A stretch of DNA of 64,000 nt from Hymenobacter cellulosivorans (lineage in GTDB: Bacteria; Bacteroidota; Bacteroidia; Cytophagales; Hymenobacteraceae). Where the stretch lies: assembly GCF_022919135.1 (NCBI RefSeq), contig NZ_CP095049.1, positions 1,674,001 to 1,738,000 on the forward strand, written 5' to 3'. The notes under the pieces were generated by a model. It saw only the letters and a list, made by a program, of their open reading frames with translations, did not search any database and was not told the origin of the DNA. Positions 17,302 to 26,894 of this stretch are shown one piece after another. Made by a program: the position numbers and the translations under genes. Every line of letters begins with the position of its first letter. Positions within the stretch are counted from its first letter, which is position 1.

Positions 17302-18345
17302 TTAATTACGGTGAATCATGTTCACGACGCCCTCCACCCACTGCGGGTGCGAGTTCAGGCTGGGCACCAGTTGCCAGTGGGTTCCGCCGGCTTCCTCGAA
17401 CATTTCCTTGAATTCCAGGCCGACCTCAATCGTCGTTTCGAGGCAGTCGGCCACGAATGCGGGGCTAAAGGCCAACACGTTTTTGATGCCTTTGGCGGGC
17501 ATCTCTTTTAGGACTTCGTCGGTGTAGGGCTGTAGCCACGGGTCACGGAGCCGGCTTTGCAGACGGCTCTGGAAGGTGGTTGTGTACTGCTCAGGACTCA
17601 GGCCCAGGCCGGCCGCTAGCTGCCGTGAAGTCTCGTAGCACTGGGCTCGGTAGCAGTAGCGGTTGTTCTTGTTGTAGCTATTGCAGCAAGTGCCCAGCTT
17701 GCAGTAGTTGTTGTGGCTGCCCTTGAGCACGTGGCGTTCTGGAATGCCGTGGTAGCTGAATACGACGTGGTCATAGTCGTGCTTGGCCATTTCCTGCTTG
17801 CCCAAGGTCACGAAGGTGCCAATGAAGCCGGGGTCATCGGTGAAGGTGCTGATGAAGCTGATGCTGGGTACTACCCACCACTTGCTCACAATTTCCATCA
17901 CCTTTTCCTGGACCGAGCCAGTGCTGGCCGCCGCGTACTGCGGAAACAGCGGCAGCACGATAATCCGGTCGACGGCTGCTTCGCGCAGCTCTTCCAAGGC
18001 TTTTTCGATGCTGGGGTTCTGGTAGCGCATACCAAAAGCCACGGCGTAGTCTTTACCGAGCTTTTCCTGCACCAGTTTCTGCAAGTCTAGGCCGTGGTAA
18101 AGGAGGGGAGAGCCGCGCTCATCCCAGAGCTGCTGGTAAATCTTGGCCGACTTAGGTGCGCGCAAGGGCACCACCAAGCCCTGGAACAATGGATAACGCA
18201 CAGCGGCGGGCATGTCGATAACCCGACCGTCGGTGAGAAATTCGTTGAGGTAGCGGCGTACGTCAGGCGTTTTCGGAGAGTCGGGCGTACCCAGGTTTAC
18301 GAGGAGCACGCCGATACGGCGCTGCGGAGAGGCGGGAGTTGGCAT
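17302..18345 (-). CDS. hemH: Ferrochelatase
   Basis: Inserts ferrous iron into protoporphyrin (or coproporphyrin) at the end of haem synthesis. Diagnostic segments are RIGVLLVNLGTPDSPKT at the N terminus, FSYHGIPERHV with the catalytic His near the middle, and LAFSPAFVADCLETTIE with the conserved Glu near the C terminus. A Cys-rich stretch (CKLGTCC followed by two further Cys within 20 residues) resembles the metal-binding insert seen in some bacterial ferrochelatases. A TACCTTTG -7 box at 18373-18380 places transcription start near 18369, so the ATG at 18345 (MPTPASPQRR) is preferred; ATG 18369 is the alternative. Confidence 0.93.
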   Translation of the reverse strand: MPTPASPQRRIGVLLVNLGTPDSPKTPDVRRYLNEFLTDGRVIDMPAAVRYPLFQGLVVPLRAPKSAKIYQQLWDERGSPLLYHGLDLQKLVQEKLGKDYAVAFGMRYQNPSIEKALEELREAAVDRIIVLPLFPQYAAASTGSVQEKVMEIVSKWWVVPSISFISTFTDDPGFIGTFVTLGKQEMAKHDYDHVVFSYHGIPERHVLKGSHNNYCKLGTCCNSYNKNNRYCYRAQCYETSRQLAAGLGLSPEQYTTTFQSRLQSRLRDPWLQPYTDEVLKEMPAKGIKNVLAFSPAFVADCLETTIEVGLEFKEMFEEAGGTHWQLVPSLNSHPQWVEGVVNMIHRN

Positions 18346-18372
18346 AGAAAAAGAACGGTCGTCCGTCATAGA

Positions 18373-18380
18373 CAAAGGTA
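18373..18380 (-). promoter_or_regulatory. -7 promoter element of hemH
   Basis: TACCTTTG on the minus strand, an exact TAnnTTTG match. It decides the likely hemH start (18345). Confidence 0.55.
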
Positions 18381-18513
18381 GGGCCTCTAGGGTTTGGGAG
18401 GAAGCCCGTATTTTTCCACTGGCACCTAGTAAGATGAGCAGGAGTCAAGCCAGAAGGTAAGAGGCTGGTTGTCTGATTTAAGACTAAACGATGTGCATCT
18501 GCCTATAAAGCGG

Positions 18514-18521
18514 TACCTTTG
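18514..18521 (+). promoter_or_regulatory. -7 promoter element of era
   Basis: TACCTTTG, exact TAnnTTTG match. It overlaps the in-frame TTG at 18519, so that codon is unlikely to be the start and GTG 18543 is preferred. Confidence 0.55.
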
Positions 18522-18542
18522 CAGACTTATTTAGAAAATCCT

Positions 18543-19442
18543 GTGAATCCCGAACCTAAACCGCACCGCGCTGGCTTTGTGAGCATTATCGGCAAGCCCA
18601 ATGTGGGCAAGTCGACGCTGATGAACGCCCTGATGGGCGAGCGGCTCAGCATTGTCACGAGCAAGGCCCAGACCACGCGTCACCGCATCCTGGGCATCCT
18701 GAACGGCGACGATTTCCAGCTGGTCTACTCCGATACGCCCGGCATCATCCAGCCCAAGTACGAGCTGCACAACGCCATGATGTCGTTCGTGTACAGCTCC
18801 CTGGAAGACGCCGACGTTATCCTGTTCGTGACCGACATCTACGAAAAGCACGACGAGGAGCCCGTAGTAGAGCGCCTGCGCAAGATGGTCGACACCCCGA
18901 TTTTGCTGCTGGTCAACAAAATCGACCAAGCCGACCAGGCCGAAGTAGAAGCCAAGGTGGAGTATTGGCGCGAACAGCTGCCTAATGCAGCCCGCGTATT
19001 GCCCATTTCGGCCCTCGAAAAGTTTGGTACCGGTGAGCTGTTGGATCTGATTCTGGGCTACCTGCCCGAGCACCCGGCCTATTACCCCAAAGATGAACTC
19101 ACCGACAAGCCGGAGCGTTTCTTTGCCGCCGAGATGATTCGGGAGAAAATCTTCAAACTCTATAAAAAGGAAGTTCCCTACAGCTGCGAAGTTGGCATCG
19201 AGGAATTCAAGGAGGAAGAGGATATTATCCGCATCCGGGCCACCATCTACGTGGAGCGGGCTAGCCAGAAAGGCATCATCATCGGCAACAAAGGCGAGGC
19301 GCTGAAGAAAGTCGGCACCTGGGCCCGGGAGGAAATGGAGAAATTCTTCCAAAAGAAAGTCTTCCTCGAAACCCACGTCAAAGTCAACGAAAACTGGCGC
19401 ACCGACCCCAAAGCCCTAAACCGCTTCGGGTACAGCCAATAG
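18543..19442 (+). CDS. era: GTPase Era, 30S ribosomal subunit assembly
   Basis: Era is an essential GTPase that binds the 3' end of 16S rRNA and helps assemble the small subunit. The 299-residue protein has G1 GKPNVGKST, switch region TTRHRILGI, G3 DTPG, G4 NKID and a C-terminal KH domain (GIIIGNKGEALKKVG) that binds rRNA. The GTG at 18543 (MNPEPKPHRAGFVSIIG) is chosen because the -7 promoter box overlaps the upstream TTG. It is followed by a long hairpin and then der, another ribosome-assembly GTPase. Confidence 0.95.
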   Translation: MNPEPKPHRAGFVSIIGKPNVGKSTLMNALMGERLSIVTSKAQTTRHRILGILNGDDFQLVYSDTPGIIQPKYELHNAMMSFVYSSLEDADVILFVTDIYEKHDEEPVVERLRKMVDTPILLLVNKIDQADQAEVEAKVEYWREQLPNAARVLPISALEKFGTGELLDLILGYLPEHPAYYPKDELTDKPERFFAAEMIREKIFKLYKKEVPYSCEVGIEEFKEEEDIIRIRATIYVERASQKGIIIGNKGEALKKVGTWAREEMEKFFQKKVFLETHVKVNENWRTDPKALNRFGYSQ

Positions 19443-19443
19443 A

Positions 19444-19523
19444 TAGAACTCGGAAGTGAGAGCTCAGAACTTAGACTAAACGATTATTAATTCTAAGTTC
19501 TGAGCTCTCACTTCTGAGTTCTA
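19444..19523. repeat. 32-bp inverted repeat between era and der (gene-less copy of the fad-operon repeat)
   Basis: Arms 19444-19475 and 19492-19523 are complementary over 32 bp with one mismatch, and the loop is 16 nt. The arms contain GAACTTAGA and CTCAGAACT words that also flank the four-helix-bundle gene at 30071-30512 (20 of 22 matches in the left arms). Era and der point the same way, so the RNA would fold between them. Confidence 0.85.
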
Positions 19524-19603
19524 AAAGAAATTCCGACCTCACATTTACTTAACTACTCCGGGCACTGCCGAAACTGGTCGGGCCGGCGGCTGGAGTCAGA
19601 CGC

Positions 19604-20926
19604 ATGAAGAATACCATTGCAATTGTGGGCCGCCCCAACGTGGGCAAATCCACCCTGTTTAACCGCCTCGTGGGTCACCGCAAGGCCATTATGGACAACC
19701 AAAGCGGCGTAACCCGCGACCGGCACTACGGCTACGGCGAGTGGATCGGCAAGCACTTCACCGTCATCGACACGGGGGGCTACGTGCACGGCTCCGACGA
19801 TGTATTTGAGGAAAGCATCCGCCGCCAAGTAAAGCTGGCTATTGATGAGGCCGACGTGGTTTTATTTATGGTTGACGTGGACGCGGGCATGCACGGCCTC
19901 GATGAGGAGTTTGCCAACGTACTGCGCCGCTACCAGGGCAAAAAGCCGATTTACCTGGTCGGCAACAAAGCTGACACCAACGCCCGGGCCCACGCGGCCG
20001 GCGAGTTCTACGCCCTGGGCGTCGGCGACGGTGACATCTTCACCATCTCCTCCCAAAGCGGCTCCGGCACCGGCGACTTGCTTGATGCCGTAGTTTCGCA
20101 CTTTGAAGACCCATGGGAGGAAGTGCAGGATGAAGGCCTGCCCAAGATTGCCGTGGTTGGCCGCCCCAACGTGGGCAAGTCCAGCCTGGTAAATTTGCTG
20201 CTGGGCGAGGAGCGCACCATCGTGACTGATATTGCCGGCACAACCCGCGACGCCATCAAAACGCGCTACAACGCCTTCGGCAACGAGTTCATTTTGATTG
20301 ATACGGCCGGTCTGCGCCGCAAAACCAAGGTGAAAGAGGATATCGAATTCTACTCCGTGCTCCGCTCCATCCGGGCCATGGAAGAGTCCGATGTCTGCAT
20401 CGTGATGCTCGACGCTACCCGCGGCGTGGAAGCCCAGGACGTGAACATCATCGCCCTGGCCGACAAGAACCGCAAGGGCATCGTGATTCTGGTCAATAAG
20501 TGGGACTTGGTCGAAGACAAGGAAACCAACACGACCAAGAAAATCGAGGAGCAGATTTATGAGAAGATAGCGCCTATTGCCTATCCGCCCATCATCTTCA
20601 CCTCGGTGCTCACCAAGCAGCGCGTGCACAAGGCCATTGAAACGGCCATTCAGGTGTACGAGAATAAGACTAAAAAAATCCCGACTTCCCAACTCAACGA
20701 GGTGATGCTGCGCGTGATTGAGGAGCACCAACCGCCGTCCACGAAGGGCAAGATGGTGCGCATCAAGTACGTAACCCAGCTGCCCACGCATAACCCGGTG
20801 TTTGCTTTCTTCTGCAACCTGCCGCAGTACGTGAGTGAGTCGTACACCCGCTACCTGGAAAACCGCCTGCGGGAGAATTTCGACTTCGGTGGCGTGCCCA
20901 TCGGTATTATTTTCCGGAAGAAGTAA
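19604..20926 (+). CDS. der: GTPase Der (EngA), 50S ribosomal subunit assembly
   Basis: A double GTPase required for large-subunit maturation. The 440-residue protein has two tandem G domains. The first has GRPNVGKST at residues 8-16, DTGG and NKAD; the second has GRPNVGKSS near residue 186, DTAG and NKWD. A C-terminal KH-like domain follows from about residue 355. It lies 161 bp after era on the same strand, separated by a strong hairpin. The length and motifs are canonical. Confidence 0.96.
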   Translation: MKNTIAIVGRPNVGKSTLFNRLVGHRKAIMDNQSGVTRDRHYGYGEWIGKHFTVIDTGGYVHGSDDVFEESIRRQVKLAIDEADVVLFMVDVDAGMHGLDEEFANVLRRYQGKKPIYLVGNKADTNARAHAAGEFYALGVGDGDIFTISSQSGSGTGDLLDAVVSHFEDPWEEVQDEGLPKIAVVGRPNVGKSSLVNLLLGEERTIVTDIAGTTRDAIKTRYNAFGNEFILIDTAGLRRKTKVKEDIEFYSVLRSIRAMEESDVCIVMLDATRGVEAQDVNIIALADKNRKGIVILVNKWDLVEDKETNTTKKIEEQIYEKIAPIAYPPIIFTSVLTKQRVHKAIETAIQVYENKTKKIPTSQLNEVMLRVIEEHQPPSTKGKMVRIKYVTQLPTHNPVFAFFCNLPQYVSESYTRYLENRLRENFDFGGVPIGIIFRKK

Positions 20927-21095
20927 GCTGATATTTAAGGCGTTGGAAAAACGCAGAATAAATTTTTCTACTGTCGGGTTACCTTCCGGGGAGGTGAGTA
21001 TAAAGGTCCGAATCTAGCGCCGAGCTGCAATACGCCCGAAGCCTGATTTAAGAATATCTGACTTGATTCTCACAACCCCATTTTTTCCCTTGACC

Positions 21096-21374
21096 ATGAA
21101 AAAGGTTCTGTTCCTCGCCCTGGCTGCTGCTTCGTTCACCTTCGCTTCGTGCGACAGCAAGACTGAAAACGCTCAGGAAAACGCTGCTGAGCAAGTAGAA
21201 GAAGCTGGCGAAGCTAAGGCTGACGCTATGGAAAATGCTGGCAACGAAGCTGGTGCTGACTCGGTAGAAAACGCTACCGAAGCTCAGGCTGACAAAATGG
21301 AAGATGCCGCTGACGCTGGTGCTAGCCAGGCTACGCCTGCTCCCGCTGCCGGCGCTACCACGACCCAGCAGTAA
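21096..21374 (+). CDS. Small acidic Ala-rich lipoprotein
   Basis: A 92-residue protein with a lipobox-type signal (MKKVLFLALAAASFTFASC, Cys at residue 19). The mature part is almost only Ala, Glu, Asp, Asn and Gly, with a periodic pattern (AEQVEEAGEAKADAMENAGN and similar) that would form an amphipathic helix, ending in an Ala/Thr/Gln tail. It resembles small abundant helical lipoproteins in spacing role, but I recognise no specific family. The ATG at 21096 is chosen for the signal sequence. A strong terminator follows, so it is likely a single-gene, highly expressed transcript. Confidence 0.82.
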   Translation: MKKVLFLALAAASFTFASCDSKTENAQENAAEQVEEAGEAKADAMENAGNEAGADSVENATEAQADKMEDAADAGASQATPAPAAGATTTQQ

Positions 21375-21393
21375 TTGCGCTGCCTGAAAAGGC

Positions 21394-21432
21394 AAAAAGG
21401 AGGCTCCCTGATTCAGGGAGCCTCCTTTTTTT
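21394..21432. terminator. Terminator after the small lipoprotein gene
   Basis: A 17-bp perfect stem (21394-21410 with 21414-21430), 3-nt loop, and T-run; symmetric enough to serve the convergent gene too. Confidence 0.9.
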
Positions 21433-21454
21433 ATGGGTATTGCGGTAAGAGCAG

Positions 21455-22018
21455 CTATCCCAGCCGCCGCCGCAGAATACCGTCGACGAGAGTGAAGAGC
21501 CGGCGGGGCTCGTAGGTGCGCCAGGGAAGGTCATCGAGTTGTCCACCGAAGTTGACGTAGTTATCCACATTGAACTGGTGCATTTCGCGGATAACGTGCT
21601 CCTGGAAGTTGACGCCGGCAATCCAGCCGTCTTCCACGTCTTCGAACCACTCTTCGTAGTAAGAGTCGTCGGAGCCGTGGAAGTTGAATACGTTTTCGCC
21701 GACGAGGATGAATTTGCGGATGCCTTCGTGCACCATCAAATCGATGATATTGCGCTTAAGGCTCATGATGTCGTTTTCGATGGCGTCGTTCCACTCGCCG
21801 ATGAATTCAATGATGCCGATGCCCTCGTCGTAGTCGACAAAGAGGATTTTGAGGAACAGCGTATCGGATTCGAGGCTGTCCCACTGCGGGTGAATGTAGT
21901 ACCCGTAAATCGTATTGGTGAAGGCGTTGAGGTTGTTTTCAGCTTCGAACAAGGGGGAGCGGGGGTCCTCAGAAGCGGAATACTGCTCTATCCAGTTATA
22001 GTGGGGCTCGATGGTATG
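21455..22018 (-). CDS. Hypothetical acidic cytosolic protein
   Basis: A 187-residue protein without signal or membrane segment, rich in Asp, Glu, Trp and Tyr. Recognisable stretches are HTIEPHYNWIEQYSASEDPR at the N terminus, a middle part with MSLKRNIIDLMVHEGIRKFI that could be an alpha/beta repeat, and ENVFNFHGSDDSYYEEW. I do not recognise the family. No ATG is available near the 5' end; both candidate starts are GTG (22018 giving MHTIEPHYNW, or 22066), and 22018 is preferred. The gene converges on the lipoprotein gene and may be the last of a minus-strand group with the small membrane gene. Confidence 0.7.
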   Translation of the reverse strand, partial: HTIEPHYNWIEQYSASEDPRSPLFEAENNLNAFTNTIYGYYIHPQWDSLESDTLFLKILFVDYDEGIGIIEFIGEWNDAIENDIMSLKRNIIDLMVHEGIRKFILVGENVFNFHGSDDSYYEEWFEDVEDGWIAGVNFQEHVIREMHQFNVDNYVNFGGQLDDLPWRTYEPRRLFTLVDGILRRRLG

Positions 22019-22186
22019 CACGGGCGGGCAGTGGTTGGAATGAATGAGTAGACAGGTAACAACCACCGGCCAAAAAAGCTCCGGGGCAGCAGCTCATTCT
22101 AACGCGCAAGCCCTAATTGTGTTGACCTGGCTATTGGGTTGGGTCAATCACCGATAAGCTGAGCCAAAATTAGGGCACCAGTTGAG

Positions 22187-22450
22187 CTACTTGCTCAGTA
22201 GCGTGCCAAACAACAGTATACCAAGCAGTAGTGCGGGAAAAGAAGCCAGGGCCGCGGCCCCAGCCAGTATTGGACGCTGGCGCTGGAAAGCCTGATAGGT
22301 ATAGATAAGTAGGGCTACGGTATTGGCCAGAACTATCAGGAGGTAGAGAGCTTTTAAGGCTACGAAGGACAGCGGCTCATAATACAGCACATGCAACACA
22401 AGTTGCAACAGGCAGGAAAGCATAACCCGCAGGCCAAAGCTTTGAATCAT
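22187..22450 (-). CDS. Small membrane protein, unknown
   Basis: An 87-residue, strongly hydrophobic protein with about three predicted transmembrane segments: VMLSCLLQLVLHVLYYEPL (about residues 9-27), ALYLLIVLANTVALLIYTY (34-52) and AALASFPALLLGILLFGTLL (66-85). The loop between the last two is basic (FQRQRP). I do not recognise a family. It starts 22 bp after the murQ stop, so it is probably co-transcribed with murQ. The composition is typical of real small membrane proteins, but the size keeps confidence moderate. Confidence 0.6.
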   Translation of the reverse strand: MIQSFGLRVMLSCLLQLVLHVLYYEPLSFVALKALYLLIVLANTVALLIYTYQAFQRQRPILAGAAALASFPALLLGILLFGTLLSK

Positions 22451-22472
22451 GGTACGTGGTCAGAACAACGAA

Positions 22473-23272
<800 letters not shown>

Positions 23273-23302
23273 GGTGAGATGGTGAAATGGTGAAGTGGTG
23301 AG
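23273..23302. repeat. Tandem octamer repeat upstream of murQ
   Basis: Plus strand GGTGAGAT, GGTGAAAT, GGTGAAGT, GGTGAG: 3.75 copies of an 8-bp unit, ending one base before the murQ TTG start. Copy number changes would alter murQ leader length. Confidence 0.7.
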
Positions 23303-23320
23303 TTTTATGCTGAACTGACT

Positions 23321-23668
23321 TCAACGTTCCAAAGTGGAAGAGGTAGGCGCTTTGAGGCGGGCAATGGCGTGAAACTTGTCGAAAACGTGCTCAGTATGAG
23401 GCGCATCTTTCTGGAGCTCCTTAGTCAGATCCTGGCCGGCCCAGTGCTCGTAGTGGTTGCCACGGCGCCAGAGACGGGAGCGGGTCACGTCGTAGATCAG
23501 GCCATTATAACCCACCCAGATTTCGTCCCGGTCCTGCCCGTTGCGCAATGCCAATTGAGCCAGGGTGTATTCGGGGAGGTTCGTTGTTAGATGTTGGTCG
23601 CTAGTTGTTAGTCCGTTGTTTGGAGCTGCTTGTTGTTGGTTTTCTGAATCGGACGGCGGGTTCATCAA
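23321..23668 (-). CDS. Cytochrome b5-like haem-binding domain protein
   Basis: A 115-residue soluble protein. From residue 33 (LPEYTLAQLALRNGQDRDEI) it matches the small bacterial cytochrome b5 family: WVGYNGLIYDVTRSRLWRRG, then GNHYEHWAGQDLT and APHTEHVFDKF, which hold the two candidate haem-ligating His. There is no signal peptide, so it is probably cytoplasmic. The first 30 residues are Gln/Asn/Thr-rich and are encoded by a dispersed CTAGTTGTT-type repeat, so that end is likely an acquired extension. It may serve as a small electron carrier; the partner is unknown. Confidence 0.82.
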   Translation of the reverse strand: MMNPPSDSENQQQAAPNNGLTTSDQHLTTNLPEYTLAQLALRNGQDRDEIWVGYNGLIYDVTRSRLWRRGNHYEHWAGQDLTKELQKDAPHTEHVFDKFHAIARLKAPTSSTLER

Positions 23669-23710
23669 TTGACTTCTGAATTAAGAATGCCGCGAAGCAC
23701 GGACGAAAAA

Positions 23711-23738
23711 CAACTAACAACTACGAACGAGCAACTAG
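23711..23738. repeat. CTAGTTGTT-family repeat copy
   Basis: CAACTAACAACTACGAACGAGCAACTAG-type sequence that supplies the stop codon of the arginase-fold gene. Related words occur at about 23583-23613, 58852-58878 and 58984-59010. Confidence 0.6.
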
Positions 23739-24883
23739 CCAAGTAATGCCTGAGTGAGAATCCAGCGGTTGGGCAGGTCACCCTGGGCGGCTTTGAAGTA
23801 GTCTTCGTAGCTGCACGGCACAATCCGCTTGATGGCGCTGTCGGCTAGGCTTTCCACTTCCAGCCACCACTTTTCGGTGCGTTTGGCCTTGTAGAACACC
23901 AGCTTGGCCGGGGAGCCGGGCAGCCCCACGGCGTAGCGGATAAAGCGGCGGCTCTGGAAGTCAGTTTCGTTGCGGCGGTGGTAGTAGCCCTCAATGAAAT
24001 ACCACAGCATCGTAGCCAGGGCGCAGGCTGCCAGGCCGTGGGTGTCGTGGTCGGGGCGGTAGCCGTAGAGGCCGAAGGAGCTGAGTTGGTCGTTATGGCC
24101 CGCGTACCAAGCTAGCTTGGCAGCTTCCTCGTTGGTAAGGCCGAACGGGTTAGCGGGGTAGTAAGCTGGGGCATCGTTCCAGCGCAAGGCGGCCACGTCG
24201 AAGCTCACAAAGTCGGCTTGGCGCAGCAAGGGTTCGGCCTGGCGGATATCGTCGCGCACCTGCCCCAGGCGCAGGGTTTCGAAATGGAGCTTTTCCAGGG
24301 CCGCCAGCACATCGGGGGCCACCAGGTACTGCTGGTGGGCCAGCTGGGCGAAGTTGAACACGAAATTGGGCTCGTGCATCAGAATGCGGCGCAGGTGCGA
24401 ATCCTCGGCCGGGGCCGTGTCGTGCTCGGCCATGTCTACCCGCGAGTCGACCATGGCAAAGCTGACCGGCCGTTCCAGGGTTTCGTAGGCCAGGAACTGT
24501 CCGTAATCCAAGTCCTGGCTGCCGCCGAGCAGAATCGGGACGGTGTTATGCTCCAGCAGCGCGGCCACGATTTCACGCAGGCGCAGGTAGGTGTCTTCCA
24601 GCGTTAGGCCGGGGCGCAGGTTGCCCAAATCGACCAGGCGCATGCTGCCGGTGCCTTTTTGCAGCTGATAGAAGCGGCGGCGTACTTCGTCGGCCCCGTG
24701 TACGGCAGGCTCCCCACCGGCGCTGCCCCGCCACTCGTTCAGCCCGATAAGGGCCAAGTCCGCCGCCCGCCAGTCCGGAAACGAGTCCAGAAAACGGGTA
24801 GCGTAATTCGCTAGCGTGGTAGAAGCTGCCGAGGCGGCAGTGAGCTCCTCGCGGAGCGGATCAAAGAAGATGGCCAGATTCAT
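23735..24883 (-). CDS. Arginase/formimidoylglutamase-fold protein with degenerate metal site
   Basis: A 382-residue protein with the ureohydrolase fold: LLGGSQDLDYGQFLAYE (about residue 140), a VDSRVDM segment and DFVSFDVAALRWNDAP. Active arginases need GGxHS, DxHxD and SxDxDxxDP to bind two Mn ions. Here the corresponding places read GGSQD, DSRVD and SFDVAAL, so several ligands are missing. The protein is therefore probably not a standard Mn hydrolase. The C-terminal 120 residues, with many Trp and Tyr, extend beyond the usual fold. The ATG at 24883 (MNLAIFFDP) is chosen because upstream codons do not look conserved. Confidence 0.85.
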   Translation of the reverse strand: MNLAIFFDPLREELTAASAASTTLANYATRFLDSFPDWRAADLALIGLNEWRGSAGGEPAVHGADEVRRRFYQLQKGTGSMRLVDLGNLRPGLTLEDTYLRLREIVAALLEHNTVPILLGGSQDLDYGQFLAYETLERPVSFAMVDSRVDMAEHDTAPAEDSHLRRILMHEPNFVFNFAQLAHQQYLVAPDVLAALEKLHFETLRLGQVRDDIRQAEPLLRQADFVSFDVAALRWNDAPAYYPANPFGLTNEEAAKLAWYAGHNDQLSSFGLYGYRPDHDTHGLAACALATMLWYFIEGYYHRRNETDFQSRRFIRYAVGLPGSPAKLVFYKAKRTEKWWLEVESLADSAIKRIVPCSYEDYFKAAQGDLPNRWILTQALLG

Positions 24884-25115
24884 CGGGCGCGGACAGTGCA
24901 GGCAGACAAAACTAAGCAAAACCCGCTAGCCCTTCCAGTTTTTCGGCGTCAACCTTCGCCCCGAGCTGGTCCGTAATAGGCATTATGCCAAAAAATCTAT
25001 TTATTTAAGCTGTCTTGGCTGATTATTCGAGACGCCTTTGCCCTCTCTAGCGTTACAGAAGCAGACTTTTTTTGCCCTCTTTTCCGCTTTTCCCACCCTT
25101 AGCATCCTACTCTCC

Positions 25116-26894
25116 ATGGAAGTCCGCCGCGCGTTTGATATTCTCTCGCACCAACTTGCCACTGCCCCCAAAGCCGACTCTCTGGCCGCCAAGATTGATG
25201 GTTCCTGGCAAAAGTATAGCACCCAGCAAGTCCTGGACCATGCCAACCAGGTCAGCCTGGGCCTGCTGGCGCTGGGCCTGAAAAAGGATGATAAAGTGGC
25301 CATCATTTCGATGAACCGGCCCGAGTGGATGTTTGCCGACTTCGGTATCTCTCAGATTGGCGGTACTACCGTGCCGATGTACCCCAGCATTACGGTCGAA
25401 GACTACAAGTACATCTTCACCGACGCCGGCGTTAAGGCCGTATTCGTGTCGGATGCTAAGCTCTACGCCAAAGTAAAGGAAGCCACGGCTGATTTGCCCG
25501 AGGTAAAGCACGTTTTCACCTTCGACAAGGTGGCGGGCGTGCGGCACTTCAGCGAGCTGCTGGAAATGGGCAAAAAAGGTGACCCGGCTACCTTGGAGCC
25601 CCTGCGCGCCGCTGTGCAGCCCGACGACCTGCTCACCCTGATTTATACCTCCGGCACTACCGGCAACCCCAAAGGCGTGATGCTCAGCCACGACAACATT
25701 CTGAGCAACTGTCGTAACTCCCAGCCGTTTGTGCCCGTCACGAAGGACGACAAGGCCCTGAGTTTCCTTCCGCTCTGCCACATTTTCGAGCGGATGGTAA
25801 CTTACCTCTACATGATCAACAGCGTGAGCATCTACTACGCCGAAAGCATGGAGGTCATTGCCGACAACCTGCGCGAGGTGAAGCCCCAGATTTTCACCAC
25901 CGTACCCCGCCTGCTGGAGAAGGTGTATGATAAGATTGTCGCTAAAGGCCACGAGCTGGATGGCGTCAAGAAAAACCTGTTCTTCTGGGCCCTGGATTTG
26001 GGCCTGAAGTACGATACTCAGAAAGACCAAGGCTTCTTCTACAATACCCAGTTGGCTCTGGCCAACAAGCTTATTTTCAATAAATGGCGTGAGGCGCTGG
26101 GCGGCAACCTCAAATGCATCGTATCCGGTGGCGGCGCCCTGCAGCCCCGGCTGGCCCGGGTGTTCTGGGCAGCGGGTATCCGGGTGATGGAAGGCTACGG
26201 TCTGACGGAAACCTCCCCGGTTATTGCCGTGGGCGGCTTTGAGCCCGAGAACAACATGATTGGTACCGTCGGCCCACTCATCGACAACATGGAGGTGAAA
26301 ATTGCCGAAGACGGCGAGATTCTGACCAAGTCAGCCTCCGTGATGAAGGGCTACTACAACAAGCCCGACCTGACAGCCAAGGAAATCGACGCCGACGGTT
26401 GGTTCCACACCGGCGACATCGGCGAGTTTGTCAATGGGCGCTTCCTCAAGATTACCGACCGGAAGAAGGAGATGTTCAAAACCTCAGGCGGCAAGTACAT
26501 TGCCCCGCAGGTAATTGAGGGCAAGTTGAAAGAGTCGCCGCTGGTAGAGCAGTGCATGGTGGTAGGGGCCGACCAGAAATTTCCTGCCGCCCTCGTCATT
26601 CCTTCCTTCGACGACCTAAAAGGCTGGTGCAAGCGCAATAACGTGGACTGCAATTGCTCCAACGAAGAGCTCATCAAGAATGAGAAGGTGGTGCAGATGT
26701 ACGAGGATCTGGTGAAGAAGTACAACCAAAGCTTCGCTCAGTGGGAGCAGGTCAAGAAAATCGTATTGCTGCCCAACCTCTGGACCGTAGAAACGGGCGA
26801 GATGACACCCACCATGAAGGTAAAGCGCAAGATCATCACCGAGAACAACAAGGATCTGATCGAGAGCCTCTACCAGCAGGAGGCACACCGGTAA
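25116..26894 (+). CDS. Long-chain fatty acid--CoA ligase
   Basis: Activates fatty acids to acyl-CoA with ATP, the entry step to beta-oxidation. The 592-residue protein has the AMP-binding motifs LIYTSGTTGNPKG (about residue 179), GYGLTETSPV (about 361), DGWFHTGDIG (about 427) and KEMFKTSGGKYIAPQ. The length and C-terminal part fit the FAA1-type bacterial ligases. The ATG at 25116 (MEVRRAFD) is chosen because the upstream extension to 25038 is hydrophobic and not family-like. It precedes marR and the fad genes on the same strand but has its own 145-bp spacer, so it may be transcribed separately. Confidence 0.94.
   Translation: MEVRRAFDILSHQLATAPKADSLAAKIDGSWQKYSTQQVLDHANQVSLGLLALGLKKDDKVAIISMNRPEWMFADFGISQIGGTTVPMYPSITVEDYKYIFTDAGVKAVFVSDAKLYAKVKEATADLPEVKHVFTFDKVAGVRHFSELLEMGKKGDPATLEPLRAAVQPDDLLTLIYTSGTTGNPKGVMLSHDNILSNCRNSQPFVPVTKDDKALSFLPLCHIFERMVTYLYMINSVSIYYAESMEVIADNLREVKPQIFTTVPRLLEKVYDKIVAKGHELDGVKKNLFFWALDLGLKYDTQKDQGFFYNTQLALANKLIFNKWREALGGNLKCIVSGGGALQPRLARVFWAAGIRVMEGYGLTETSPVIAVGGFEPENNMIGTVGPLIDNMEVKIAEDGEILTKSASVMKGYYNKPDLTAKEIDADGWFHTGDIGEFVNGRFLKITDRKKEMFKTSGGKYIAPQVIEGKLKESPLVEQCMVVGADQKFPAALVIPSFDDLKGWCKRNNVDCNCSNEELIKNEKVVQMYEDLVKKYNQSFAQWEQVKKIVLLPNLWTVETGEMTPTMKVKRKIITENNKDLIESLYQQEAHR

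Noticed and set aside
24979..24989. Palindrome GGCATTATGCC upstream of the acyl-CoA ligase gene, first considered as a MarR site
   Set aside because: It does not resemble the 14-nt element shared by marR-fadN and fadE, and 11-bp palindromes are common.
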